This document shows positions 35,501 to 47,700 of a stretch of 64,000 nucleotides of DNA, piece by piece. The DNA is from Endocalyx cinctus. Its lineage: Eukaryota; Ascomycota; Sordariomycetes; Amphisphaeriales; Apiosporaceae. The notes under the pieces were generated by a model, which saw nothing but the letters and a program-made list of their open reading frames with translations, did not search any database and had not been told where the DNA came from. The DNA lies in NCBI GenBank assembly GCA_001600455.1, contig BCKC01000008.1, positions 1,523,345 to 1,587,344 of the forward strand, given 5' to 3'. Position 1 is the first letter of the stretch. Each line of letters opens with the position of its first letter. The position numbers were made by a program, and so were the translations under genes.

Positions 35501-38282
35501 TAATCCGCTGGCGACGGGGTTCAGCGGGTGAGGCTTGTCTGTCTAGGCGACGGGGGGGTGTTCAATTGGCGGGTTACGTGACCAGGGGCCCAAGAAACAA
35601 TCACGGTCAGAGAAAGAAAAAATAATAATAATAAAAATGTCAAATCGCACCCACACAACAACTTTGCTTTCTCTTTTGGGGAGTTAGGAGTGGATTGTAA
35701 ACCGGGATTGGAAATAAGAATCCGTCAGATTCGACGTTGACCACCTTGAGTCAAAAGTATTTGTTTTCTTTTCTTCTTTCTTATTTCTTTCTTCTTTGCG
35801 ACAACGCAAATACGTCTGAACTCACCAAAGTAAAATATCAGGTGAATTTTGAGATTGAAGGACAAGGAATTAAACGGTAACGAAAATAAAATTTTGGAAC
35901 TTTGAACGGGGAACAGAAAGGAAAAAGTAAATGCGATAACGAAAGGTGGGCAGGGTCCACGATATTTGAGGTTAGGTAGAGGCAGGTACAAGTTAAGGTG
36001 AGGGTAATGAAGAAGGATGACAGGGTTTAAAAAATACACGGGTAGGGGATATGGTGAGATGTAAAATAATCATAAATATGGAGACCGGGGTATAAATGAG
36101 CAGGCTAATAAAAAGAAAATGTACAGAGATAGAATAGTGGACTGCTTTTTTTTGAAGGTTAATTATTTTAGTGTAATAATTAACTGCTTCTGATATGACT
36201 GTTTGTTTTGTATAGGAACGGCGCAGAATACTTGATACGATACCGTAATTGCGGCAAAGCATTAAATGTAAAGCGAAGCGAACAGAAAAGAGAGAAGATA
36301 AAATAGGACATGGGAAAACAGTCTAGTCTAGACAGGGGAAGGGGGTGTAGATAGATTAAGGACTAGAGAGAGAGAAGAATAAAAAGAGAGAATAAATGGT
36401 GGGACAGGGCGCATGGTGAAAACGTGACAGGGGACAAGGATAATATGCATCTTTAGATGAAGCAACCAATAACGTTGAGTTTATGTATAACCGAGTAGGA
36501 CATGAATACCCAATGAGGTATTTTATATCCGAACCTAGATGACACACAACAGGGAAGAATCTCACTTGTACTCTAACCAGGGAAGCCAGGCGGTGAAGTT
36601 CTAAAACCAAGTACCGGTACTTTGGTATTAGGTATAATTTCACCTCGATTTATTATGCTTCAAATGTATCTCTGACGAAGAATACTCTTTTTGTCCAAAG
36701 CATAAATCTGACCCCCTTGCTGTCGAGGAAGAAAAAAAAAAAAAAGAATCGAGGGTGTGCTGTAGAATAATCGAAACTAATCGGGTGAAGAAAAAAAAAA
36801 AAAGTACGTACTACGTACTTCGATTCTCCGTAGTGCACTGCATTAGGGATTATTTGTGTATTATCCCCCATACATACATCCCACACATCCATTGAGCTGG
36901 TCAGCCTCAGTCAGCCAACCAGTTGTTTTTTGCCCACTTCAGCCTAGAAAGATAGCAGATAGTGGATGCACCGCGATTAACTGTTTAAAATTTCGAAAAT
37001 TTCGCAAGACTTGCCACAACTGTTCAAAACGTATGGTGTAGTGGCGCCGCCGATTACTGGCGTGGCTCCACACGAGAAACCAACCATTGGCGCCGCCACG
37101 TTCATCATCACGCTGAACTTTTGCGACAAGATTGGCCAACTCGTCCATTCTTCTTTGCGTGTATTTTTTTTTTCGCCTTGCTGCTGTTTTTTCGAAGGAT
37201 TAAAAAAAAAATGTATAAATGAAACCCGGATATGGTTAACAATCACACTAGCGATCTCGACGTTTCTGTGGGTGGAAACATCGGGAAATAGCTGATGAGA
37301 TAATTGATTCGCAGCCAAGCTACCCAATAATCATTCGTTTGTGACGTGTGAGTGGGCGGTATTCAGTAGCTAAACTAAAGCTAAAGTGAATGTAGAGCGA
37401 CTTGTCTCAACGTTCGAACCGTTATTTTCCCACTAAATCTCACTTAATTTCCCAAGCATGATTGTCACACTTTTTGGGCAATCGTCTCCAGTGGATTTGA
37501 GACTTGACCGCTATAGAACTAGCAGAAGAAATTGGTCCTTTCTTTTTTTTGTTCTGGTGTGTACGTGTATGTAGTGGAGGTAGGTAGGTAGGCAGTTGAT
37601 GGTTAATGGAAGAGTCACAGTGCGGAAATAAAAATTTGGCAGGGATCTTGTCATTATACATGACCTCCACTTGGAGTTCCAGCATGTTAGCCAGCGTAGT
37701 CCAGTAATAGGTCGCCGAGACTGATATCGTTCAACTGATTAAAAAAAAAAAAAAAGAGGCCATCCCGTCGGTTACGCTAAGGGATACAACGATGCTCTGT
37801 TCCAGAAGACCAAAACCCTGGTCATTTGTGAAACAAGAAGCTCCCCTGTAATTCCTCTTACGTCGAATACCAAAACCGGGTTAAGCTTGTGACAAGCTCC
37901 CTCGCTGTCTGTCGATTTCTCGTACTGAATGACCAGCCCAACTAATTTGGCCAAACACGCTAGAATGCCTTCTATCGCGCTTAGGCTGAACCATTACACT
38001 ACAGTAATAGCATGGGATTTGATGCAGGTAGCCGTGTTAAGGGGGAAAAAAAGCAGAGTTTCTGCAGACTTGGGGACTACCAAAATATGTATATGTCCGG
38101 TATCGTAGGTCATTGATGTATAGGCATATCGACGCGTCCGTGGTTCAAAGCACCAAAGCAGTGCAGCGCAAATGGATGTACGAAGAATGGCGAGGCAAAT
38201 TAAAACTTACCGAGTCTGTATGTGGCTCGTCCTTCACGTAAGGACCAGGAGCGTGTCGGTGTTGCGCCATCTTCATAATCAT
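32556..38282 (-). CDS. medA: Medusa (MedA/Acr1/Ren1)-like developmental regulator
   Basis: Best minus-strand model: 38282-38211, 35352-35088, 35025-33937, 33465-32758, 32701-32556; all four joins keep phase, giving 759 residues (755 if the ATG at 38270 is used). The N-terminal third is Gln/His/Pro-rich. A conserved block at about 292-414 contains WIAFEYSRDRVKMEYTIRCD, NCVYPRACCPKDQ and RGLIQRAVDSWRNS. A His-rich linker follows. A second, similar block covers the C-terminus with TCVYPRSYFPREM and FLQRAMDSYRSKM. From memory this resembles the medusa family, which controls conidiophore and conidium morphogenesis (Aspergillus medA, Magnaporthe ACR1, Fusarium REN1). Exons 2-5 are well supported: introns of 62, 471 and 56 nt with GTAAGT or GTATGT donors and, for the last two, TACTAACC and AACTAACA branch sites. 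The first exon is an inference, described separately. The symbol rests on recall of the family, not on a search. Confidence 0.75.
35353..38210 (-). other. Putative 2,858-nt first intron of the medusa-like gene
   Basis: The donor is GTAAGT directly after TCG (38211). The acceptor is TTTCCTCTATGCAG ending at 35353, with a GGACTAATGG branch sequence about 18 nt before it. Both sides are phase 0. The only local start codon, the ATG at 35373, lies within that branch sequence, which argues that coding sequence enters from upstream. No other coding region is supported inside. The interval holds poly-A runs, a perfect 19-nt palindrome at 36802-36820 and a direct repeat of TGGCGCCGCC at 37042 and 37088. 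Confidence 0.5.
36802..36820. repeat. Perfect 19-nt odd-centred palindrome
   Basis: AAGTACGTA, a single C, then TACGTACTT: nine-base arms around one central base, inside the putative long intron of the medusa-like gene. It could be a dimer-binding site or a hairpin. Confidence 0.8.
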
Positions 38283-38302
38283 GGCAGATTATATAGATAG
38301 TA

Positions 38303-38344
38303 TCACTCTCGCGTACAAATTTTAAAAATTCTGCCCGAAATCAT
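38303..38344 (-). other. Upstream ORF 2 in the medusa-like leader (13 codons)
   Basis: The ATG at 38344-38342 opens 13 codons and stops at 38303, 20 nt before the first ATG of the proposed exon 1. It is in the same transcript only if transcription starts upstream of 38344. Confidence 0.45.
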
Positions 38345-38348
38345 TAGC

Positions 38349-38441
38349 TTAGGACGACAATATTTTTGTGATCAAACGGTCTCTGTTCCAAGGCGCCTTA
38401 ATCCGGGACGACCGTTGAATGCCACGCGACATGAAAAACAT
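38349..38441 (-). other. Upstream ORF 1 in the medusa-like leader (30 codons)
   Basis: The ATG at 38441-38439 opens 30 codons with a TAA stop at 38349. The encoded peptide is basic and begins MFFMSRGIQRSS. It ends 5 bases before the ATG of the second upstream ORF, so the two stand in series ahead of the main start. Confidence 0.45.
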
Positions 38442-38476
38442 AGTTTCGACGGATCAGAAAACAAAGAGAGACCATC

Positions 38477-38666
38477 CTGACCAAAAAAAAAAAAAAAGAA
38501 TCTAATCCGCCTCGTCTTTAGGAAGCCAGGATCTCCATGCAATAAGAGCGTCTCTTCTTCAATGCAGTGCCCGTGCGCTAAACAATCGTGTTGCTTTTGC
38601 GCGTACTTCGAAATGATGTATGTGCTGGTGTAGGAAATGTCTCAATTGAGTTGTAGTATTACTTAC
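38477..38666 (-). other. Possible 190-nt leader intron
   Basis: On the minus strand a CACC|GTAAGT donor at 38666 is followed by a long poly-T tract and GGTCAG ending at 38477, a strong-looking acceptor. A further GTATGT donor (CAG before it) occurs at 39130. Both would belong to the 5' leader of the medusa-like transcript. No branch site is convincing. Confidence 0.35.
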
Positions 38667-41600
38667 GGTGAAAAGTATGGTATTTTTCTTTTACGACGGT
38701 TGACGCGACCGAGGTGTGATGTTGTAAAGTCGCGGTGGTGCAGAAGTGTATGTAATTGATTTGGAACCGTAATCGAAGTGTCGCTTGCTTCCTTTTCAAT
38801 CAATTAAGACCAGTTAGCAGGGATATGGGTGATTATGATGTGGATACAACACGTCCATGTAAGATGACAACAAACAATTCGCTGTTTATATAAATAGTAA
38901 CAAAAAAAATATTTAATAGGTTTGTATGAAATTAATATGTCAAAGCATTAAAAATCAGCGTAGGATTCATGCGGGACTCTCAGCTGAAAGCTTGCCGAAA
39001 TTGGATTGGAACTGTGCTAATCTCGAAGTCGGAGGATCTGATTGCTCGCAAGTGCAGGCTATACAAAATGGGAATGTTCGAGAAATAATGGAAATAAAGT
39101 AGTCATAAGAAACAAATAAATTTCACATACCTGACTTAGTATAGGTGGAACAAATGGAATTGTTCTATTAATCGACAACGGTGTAACAATTTAGTACGGA
39201 CTTGTCGCATGCGCAAAGACTTGACGAACCGAAGTGGCGGAATTTAAGGTAGCGGGTTTCGACAGGATCCCACTCACCCTCGTGGCGGGTCTGAGTTTCT
39301 TACCACGTAGTTTAGGGTATGGTCTGTCTCGAAGAAAAGAAAAAAAAAAAAGTGATGATTAATAAAAAGATTTATCTTTCGTTGGTTTAGATCTATATTG
39401 ATTCGTCAGTCCATCCGACTCATATCAATATAATGATGTATTTCCAATTTACTCTCGTAAAGATTTACGAATATAAATTAAACCCAACAATAGCGGTGTA
39501 AAATACAACAAAAAAGTAAAGCAATAAGTAAAATGAAGCGAGTGTCGCGTGACTAATGACTGAGCAGAAGGTGTACACAGAAGCGTAGGGAGAAATAAAA
39601 TAAAATAAAAGATAGAAAACCCTTACGCCTATTCGTCTGATAGTTGATTACGTTGCTGCGCGTAGTTGCAATGTCCGGGTTGTCTAGTTTCTCGGCAAGG
39701 TTAGAAGAGGACGGGGAAGGCTGGCTGCTAGCTAGTGTAGTCTCGGTAGAAGGATGATGTCCCGGTTCCTGAACCGACCTCGATTGAAAGATGGAGAAAG
39801 GTACGGAGTAGAGGGGAAATTTCGTGGTTGAGGCGACGAGTCGTGCAGAATGTATCGCAGGGATGGGCCACGCAAGAAATCAATGATTATAGGGGATGGA
39901 TGGATGGATGTATATGTAGGAGGGTGTCATGAGGCTTGAGCAAGGGTTGAATGGAAAGGAAGAGATCATTGTCCGATCTGGGGAGATGACAATGGCGGCG
40001 GCTAAACCATCAACGACAGGGGGGTGGTTGCATATAAAACCAACTTACGAGCCTGATGAAAATAAAGAAAAGACAGATATTATAAACAATAAAATGTATG
40101 AACGATTTAGGAGGGGTTTATACAACCAGAAAATATTACGAAAAGAGATAGAGAGAGAGAGAGAGATAGAGAGAGAAAGAAAGAAAGAAAAATAACAACA
40201 GATAAATGACCAGTTGATAGGGTAAGAAGGAACCTTCATATTTGAACTTACCAGAATACTGTGTATGTATACTATAATAAATATATATGGATATAACGTG
40301 TAAATCAATATATTATAGCGAATTGCCGTGCGTTCTTTTCTTGCTTGTTCGTTTTCAATGGAGCCAGGCCGTTGGAACTAAAATGATCCACTAACTTTAG
40401 CGGACCGTTGTCTGTCAGAGTTCTTCAGTGCACAATTAGCATCAACTACCAGCTAGGTTAGGGTAAGAAGGGTAGGGCGGTCTTTTCGTTTTAAAGGGTT
40501 GAAAAAGGGTATCATCCTTCATATCTAACTTTTTGATAAACTTCACGGCCTTTTGCTTCTCTTTCCCATGTACATAGTATACCAAAGTTGGTTCAACCTC
40601 AGCTTGAGAGTAATATAAAATCAATAAATAAATAACTGACCGCCTTGTTTATTTTATCTCTGGTGAGACGATAGATGACAGAAGCAATTCTGACTCAGCT
40701 AATAGTCAGATCTGTGGTACACAGAAATTGGCAGATGGTGATAATACCAAGATGGCAAGCCGCAGATGAGAATTGGCTGACGGGTGTCGGGACGATGTTA
40801 TTTGGTGATTGGTCTAGATACCGCGCTGTGCGATCTGGATCTTCTCAGATACCTAGTATATAAGCGTCTTCCCGCGTCGTGGTTGCGCCAGATAGTAATT
40901 ATACAGAAAGGAAAGAAGTTTTGCAAAGTATTGGATAGTGAGGGTTTTTACTTTTTTTTTTGTTGTCTGTCGTTTGACGATTTTGTATGACAGATTCAAA
41001 TTATGAGAAAATACTAGTGATTGGCCTGGGGCTGGAGTGTATAGAGTATCGTACACTACCAAACAAATAAATACGAAATGGATGATCAAGTTCTGATCAT
41101 TCGCAACGAGTTGATATACAAATTATCGTTTGATATCTCATGTATGGAAGTACAATAGATAAACTTTTCTCGAGATGATGGATAATGTAGGGTTAAGGTG
41201 CTGCCAGGGGTCTTTAAGCTAGTATAAATAAGCTGCAGGTGCTGAAAAATAACAGGGGTAATCGTGGTCGTGATTGAAAACCTATAATAATCGAATTATC
41301 AGATTACTTGGGACATTTCGTTCTCTTTTAATAATAATAAATTGAATATTATCAATTTTTTCCCCTTCCACTCTACTCCTTAACATGAGGGGATTGTTCG
41401 ATATGCCGAATGCCGAACGATATAGATAAGAGCAGAATAAAGCATTAAACAGATAATGAAGCGATATATGAAAGTAATCTGGTATTCATTTTCAATGAGA
41501 GATGGAACCATAGTGGGATATTGCACTAGCATAACAGGGTTGGTTATAGTGGTGCAGGCCCTTTGGAGGCGTTGACGCAATTTGTGTACCTGCTCCGACA

Positions 41601-42950
41601 GGGAATGTGCAGAGAAAGAACACATGGGCCGAGGTCAGAGATGCAAGGTTGGCGCATGGTCGACAGGCTCCCTGGACTTCCAAACCCAGAACGACGGGAA
41701 GAAAGCGTGAAAGCGTATTTTAACGACGAATTCGGAAATAAGAGAACTCACATATATTCTATTCAGACGAATCCACTCGCAAGAGGAGTTTTAACGTGTT
41801 CGAATGTCAAGAGTCTTGAAGAATCAACCTCCGTCTCATGGGGTAGTATTAAGAGTTTATGTGAGTTTTGGATTTTAAGATTCCGCTTTTAAATTCGAAA
41901 TTCAAGTTCGAGGTATCTAATGAATGCGCGTGAGGTTGTCAACAACAGGGAGATTATGACGCGATGTGAAATGACGGTGTATAATACGTGAGAATGATTA
42001 TGCGCCACCTCGGCAGGTTAACATTCAACTTCACTGGAATAAGGAGAGCAATTGGGTAGATTTACTCTTCAGTTGTAACAGAGAAACAGATGCATAAAAA
42101 CATTTAACTAACAAGAAATGAGGGGGCTGCCACAAATAATAATAAATAAATAAAATATATAGTCGCTCGTACATATAGTAAAATCTAGGAGAGGAAAGGG
42201 GCCTGGTATGATCTGATGGGCCGGGTGGGAATATTAGGTACATCCATATATGTTCAGTATAGTGAATTCCATGGTTACTGTACACGGGCCACGTGAAAGA
42301 TGGTCACTCAAATATTTATTTGATTGTACACATACCTCTCTCACTTGAAAAGAATTAATGAAGTAAATTATTTCATTGATATTATCAACTCTTTTTTTTT
42401 TTTCTCTCTCCTATTCTCTCCGAGTTTGAAGACGTGTCGTGAAGAATGCGTGGATGGGAGTACACTCGTACTACGTCGGGAACTAAATTGAAGCTTAAAA
42501 ATAAAGATGGTTACTTACAATGCGAAATAAAGGCACAGGGAACGCCTTTTTTTCCTCTTTTTTTTTTTTGTATATAAAAAAAAATCCGAAGTACTGAACG
42601 ATATGAAAGTGTGAGACAACGAAACAATAAACTACTAGCCTTAGAAATTTATTTCAATGTAATGATTCGATGAGGGCAGTAGTTGTACTCGGTGATTACC
42701 AATCTCTCGGGTGACGTGGAGGCGGGTGCACTGTGCCGAGTGGCTTACAATACTACTAACGATAAATGAGGTGAAGAAATTATCTTCGGGAAACTTGGGA
42801 AAAAAAAATTATATGTACACATCAGTATGTATCTACAGATATCTCCTCGTTACTCGATACCCCATATGGATATACGTGTATGCACCTGGTGAACTTATTG
42901 TTGTTGGGGTTTAGCGCCCTAAGTGAGTAAGTTGCCAGTGTCATAAATAT
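38667..42950. other. Probable leader and promoter region of the medusa-like gene
   Basis: No coding region is supported. Several donor-like minus-strand sites (near 39130 and 40253) and frequent poly-purine runs suggest it is transcribed leader and promoter sequence of the minus-strand gene. A plus-strand ORF at 41563-41892 (109 codons) has no recognisable domain. It grades into the larger gene-free region without a visible boundary, so the right edge is arbitrary. Confidence 0.4.
40145..40191. repeat. GA/GAAA simple repeat
   Basis: A purine-only run, AGAGATAGAGAGAG and similar, turning into GAAA units; pyrimidine-rich on the minus strand. Ends just before AATAACAACA. Confidence 0.85.
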
Positions 42951-43951
42951 TCACTCTTTCTAGATAACTTTAAGCAGATATTAAACGAGGTATTAACAAT
43001 AACTTGTATCAGTTATTGATAGGTTTTCAAGTTGATTCTTGCATTTCCCTATATTTCTACTCTTAACACCTACGCTCTCCCATTCCTACGTGTCACGGAT
43101 AGTCTTCTTTCGTCTCGCCAGTGCCTTTATTAGTGGGGTTCAGCAGCAACGTCGATGAAAACCGATGAATAAAAAATCGCGACAGTATTTTCAAAATACC
43201 ATGTAACAAAAAAGATACCAAGAGTTTGGATGGAGAAGGAGACAAGGGGGTTTGCGGTATGGAAAGCTACAAGTAGTCTTCAGTGCAATCTAGGGGGTCA
43301 AGCAGGGGGGTTTATCGGGAACCTTGGGCGCTTACAGGTCAGTGTAATGACTCTAGTTACCAAGCTGCTGGTCTGTTTCGTCTATCTCTTGGATCATAAA
43401 ATGGGCGACTGCAAACACCCCATGGCCTGGCATCGAGATATGCAGCAGGGAATAACTTTCGGGAAGACCCAGTGATCCAGTCCTAGTGTAGAGTGTAGCA
43501 CTTCATCAACCTCCTTGGCCAAGGCTCAACGTGTACCTGCGCAGGAACCACTGCAACCTCACAGGGTTCTGTCTATGAATTGTTCTGCTAAAATCACATT
43601 CGAGAAAATAACGGATGAGAAGAATATATTACTGCTCTACGGATTCCTGAAACAATAGCGAAAATCCAATGGTAAAATGGGTAGAAATCAGAGTTACGTA
43701 CAACCACACGAACTTTCCTTAGAGCCACTGATAGCACTCGTCAGTCAAAATACGGGTCAGAGTGTTGAAAAAGACAGTACAACCAATAGCAAATTATATT
43801 GTTTCCTTTCCCCCCCCCTTATGTCTCACATGATAACATTGATGAAGATGAACATATTTCAAACAACGCCTCGTTGCGGGTAGAATTTCCTCATTCACCA
43901 ATAAGGCACCATCGGCTACAAGTTTCCGATAATGTGGTAATATCACGCCTT

Positions 43952-43986
43952 CTATACATATACATATACGTACTATGTATATGTAG
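43952..43986. repeat. Long imperfect inverted repeat (hairpin)
   Basis: CTATACATATACATA and TATGTATATGTAG arms surround a GTAC centre. The arms pair almost throughout, giving a 35-nt cruciform- or hairpin-capable sequence in the gene-free region. Confidence 0.6.
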
Positions 43987-44764
43987 TAAACGGGCAAAAT
44001 ACATAGCATGTTGAAGACTTCCAGTACTGCCACTTCCAACTGATCATAAGCGTATCTATACATATCCATTACGGAGTATATGTAGGCACCTTATTTAGTA
44101 TGCATGTTATTATTATACGAACAGGCTAATGTAAGCACGCAGGAATCCTTCCGGTGAGTCTGTTTGAGTTAGCTATCGGTATGTACGGCGGTATGCGTAT
44201 TTTTACACAGTAGTTGTAGTGTAATCATTCGTGCTTGAGTGAGGGCGTTGTGGATTAGGTACCTAGGTAGAGTTGTACTTGTATACATAGTACCGATATG
44301 ATTAAACTTGGTGATAAGGTATTACGACAATCGTAAAAAATGGATGGAATTTATGTATGAATTTGGACTAGTTCAACTCCAAAATGGCACGAAAGGGTAA
44401 TCATTTACGGACAAGTCCGATTTGTATGGATTCTATTATTGCGAGAAGCCAAAAGTGCCATCCATAATTTCGGACCTTCGCCTATTCGTATTTTTAACAG
44501 CGGACTTATTATTATTCAGCACTATGCAGTACGTAGTTAGTCGTATTAATATTGTCAATTATATGACAGATGTGAATAATCGTTGCGTATATCCATGAAG
44601 TCCAAGAAAACAACTAGGTTAGTATAGTATAATAGATATACAAAGATATACATAGTACAGACATAGAAGAGGTGATAGAGATATCTATTTTTCTATTTTT
44701 TTTTTTTTTTAAATATATATCTTGGTCGGTTGGGATTGTCCGTCGCTTAAAGCGATACCCTTTT

Positions 44765-44780
44765 TGTGTGTGTGTGTGTG
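44765..44780. repeat. (TG)8 microsatellite
   Basis: Eight TG units preceded by a T run. Confidence 0.9.
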
Positions 44781-47700
44781 TTTACACATACAGTGCATCT
44801 GTTAAGATATCGAGCAATGATTATTAGTATGCACTACAAGTCTAAGTACTTACTTACTTGGGTAATCTATGGTGCATATACAGTATCAAATTATCGTATT
44901 TAATATAAATTGAAATAAAATAATATCGCACTGTTTTTCTCTCTTCCTCTCTCTCTTTGTTTTCCGATGTTTGCTATCACCTTCCCACTACGGTTACACC
45001 ACACACGATGATATACACGAAGACTGCCTCGCACTCGGCGATGAGACCAAATCTGCAACTGGAAGCAACTTCCATTCTTCCCCGGCATTAGCTACATTTT
45101 CTATTTCCATACTCGATGTCACATCACAACACCTATCCACGCGTGCTGATGATGAATGATGAATGATGACTGCGGTACATCTTCAAATGAATGCTCCAAA
45201 TTTCGAAACTTCAAACCTGATAGATCCACGGCTGTTTCAACTCGTAATTGAATTCTCGGATATACAAGGCATCATTTAACTGCAATGTTTTTTTGTCTTC
45301 CAATTAATGACCTTTCTTATACTCGATAAATCTATATATAGAAATTAGCCCCTATCAGCATACATACGGATAGTACTGTATATACAGTAATTGGGTACGT
45401 AGGTAGTCAGCGTAACAAAGATTTTTGGCACGTCGCGTTTTTCCCAAACACACCGAGACGTTGAACCGAACAGAAATCACGCTGATGCCACCGTCCATAA
45501 TATTGAAATTCCCTAGCTTGATATTTTTGTCAGCCTCGCTCGAAGATCACGTAGCCTGGCATTGATTTCAGAAGCTTTGTATTGCGCATACATATAGGGT
45601 ATACGCATGTACAGTTTACATGGCTGCATCGACCCTTGCCCAGCAGATCTCAACGGGATACAAGGTTTAGACGAGGAACATCGAGTAAGGCAAGGCAAGT
45701 TATTGAGATCGTGGGGTTAAACCTGAACTTGATAAATCTCCCTAGGTTAATAAATTCATTGATCCTCCCGATTCCCAGTGTACGCCAGGATAAATTAAAA
45801 TAAAATACGCGTAAAACAAAACAAAACAAGATATCCTGACAACGTTCATTAGAATTAACACTATTATTACACTATACTACATATACAATCCCCTGCCAAA
45901 CAACAAGAATCACACTAACTTTCACCACACAGGCATGTGTCAACTCGGAGATTTTTACCGACCATGGCTGACCATGCTCTCCCCTCCACCCCCTTGTAAG
46001 GAAGCTTCCATGCACCGACAAGGTACATTATAGTATACCAACAAGGCCGCAGATGCGACAGACCAGACGAAGAGAAACTTACAGCGGTGCCTAGTCTCTA
46101 GATCTGCTATGTACATACATATCATACATATATATATTTATGTAGTATATTATCCATCAGAAAAAGAATCTTTCCATAAAAATAATGCACTACATTCCGC
46201 GAAATATATATATAAAGTAGTATAATATACATTTGATGGCGAGTTCCTCATTATAGTACAGTAAGACGATATATCCACGTGTTCCTCTAGACTTCAATCT
46301 TTCCCATATTACTAATTATATAATAAATAACTATAACGTTTCGTTTCTTATTCGTGGATATACGAATCGAATGGCCAGATTTGTCTGACCTCGCTAGAAT
46401 AAAACAGATAGTGAACGGCATTGCACTAGGTTAGATTTCACCAGCACTCACCCGTTATCTTTGCAGATTTATTCTACGTACACGTACATACATAGTACTC
46501 AATTGACAAATTGTCCACCGGAATTAGCTTCAATCATTTTTCCCGATATTATATGTACTATATTACTACCATAAGCGCGGTATCGTCTTTCGTTGTTTTG
46601 GAGAATATCCTTGCACAACTCAGACCCAGGTAATCCAGCGATTTCTACACTATTAGCCACACCACATATTATCATCGAGACTTTGAGCGTAGTATCGTGT
46701 ACACAGTACAAACATTACTCTACACTACATAGTACGTACATGACACTAGTATATATGTACACTAGGAAGTGTGGGTTACATATCCGAACGAGAAGCCTGA
46801 GATGGGCTGTTCTGATTGTTGGTTGGCTACTATGATGCAGACGTGCAGATGGGCCCGCCCACTTATACGACATCTCTTACAGTACATACTTCTATCAAGT
46901 ATCAGCTTCTGTGGGGGTAGCGTAACGGTCAGAAGCTCCTTGGTATCCTAACCGACCATTCGGGCGCAAATGCTGGGAGCGGTACCCCTTTAGCCCCGAT
47001 GGTAAATAAAGAGGTGTACGTACACACTTAGAACATGCTATGTATAAAACAGTATACAGGCCCGATGATCCAAGAAACTCCACATTATTCAATCGCGAGG
47101 TAATTTCCGAGGATTTATAGTGTACATATACCTACGTACGGAGTGGTATAGTGGCAGAAAATTAGAATTGAAAATATATACTACATACTACATTATGGTA
47201 AAGAAATCAAAAACGTCATCTCAAATCTATACTCTGCAGACTACGGATTAAACCTGGCTAAAGTTACATCCTCGGCTTGGAGAAACCTTGTCTTCGAAAT
47301 ATCTCTATGCGGAGAACCACGATATACATATATGTATACATAGTATGCAGTGTACATTAGTGTAGTGTAAGTATCATCACGCAACAATTCATAACGATTA
47401 AAGAACATATTACGGATGAGTATACGTAGGTATATACTATAGTGAGCTACCATATTACAACCCACGCTCCAAAGGGTGGGTGTACAAAAGGACTTCTTTT
47501 TTCTTCTTCTTTATTATGTACTTTCTTCTAATTTTTCTTTCTTTTTTTTATCGCTTATTTAACGTGTTAAACCCGATGAGGCATTCTAGACTCAGACTTA
47601 ACATCAATAAGGATAAGTTTAGATAGAATATGGATTATCAAGTGGATGAGAAAACCTGCTAGTGGGGTTCACCGTAGTTACAGATTCCAAACAGTATGCA

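Noticed and set aside
36977..37327. 116-codon minus-strand ORF inside the putative medusa intron
   Set aside because: No domain, and it is overlapped by an equally plausible 94-codon ORF on the other strand.
46911..46990. tRNA-like sequence with a perfect A box (TAGCGTAACGG)
   Set aside because: GGGGTA and TACCCC near its ends pair, but their spacing from the A box is wrong, there is no B box and no T arm folds.
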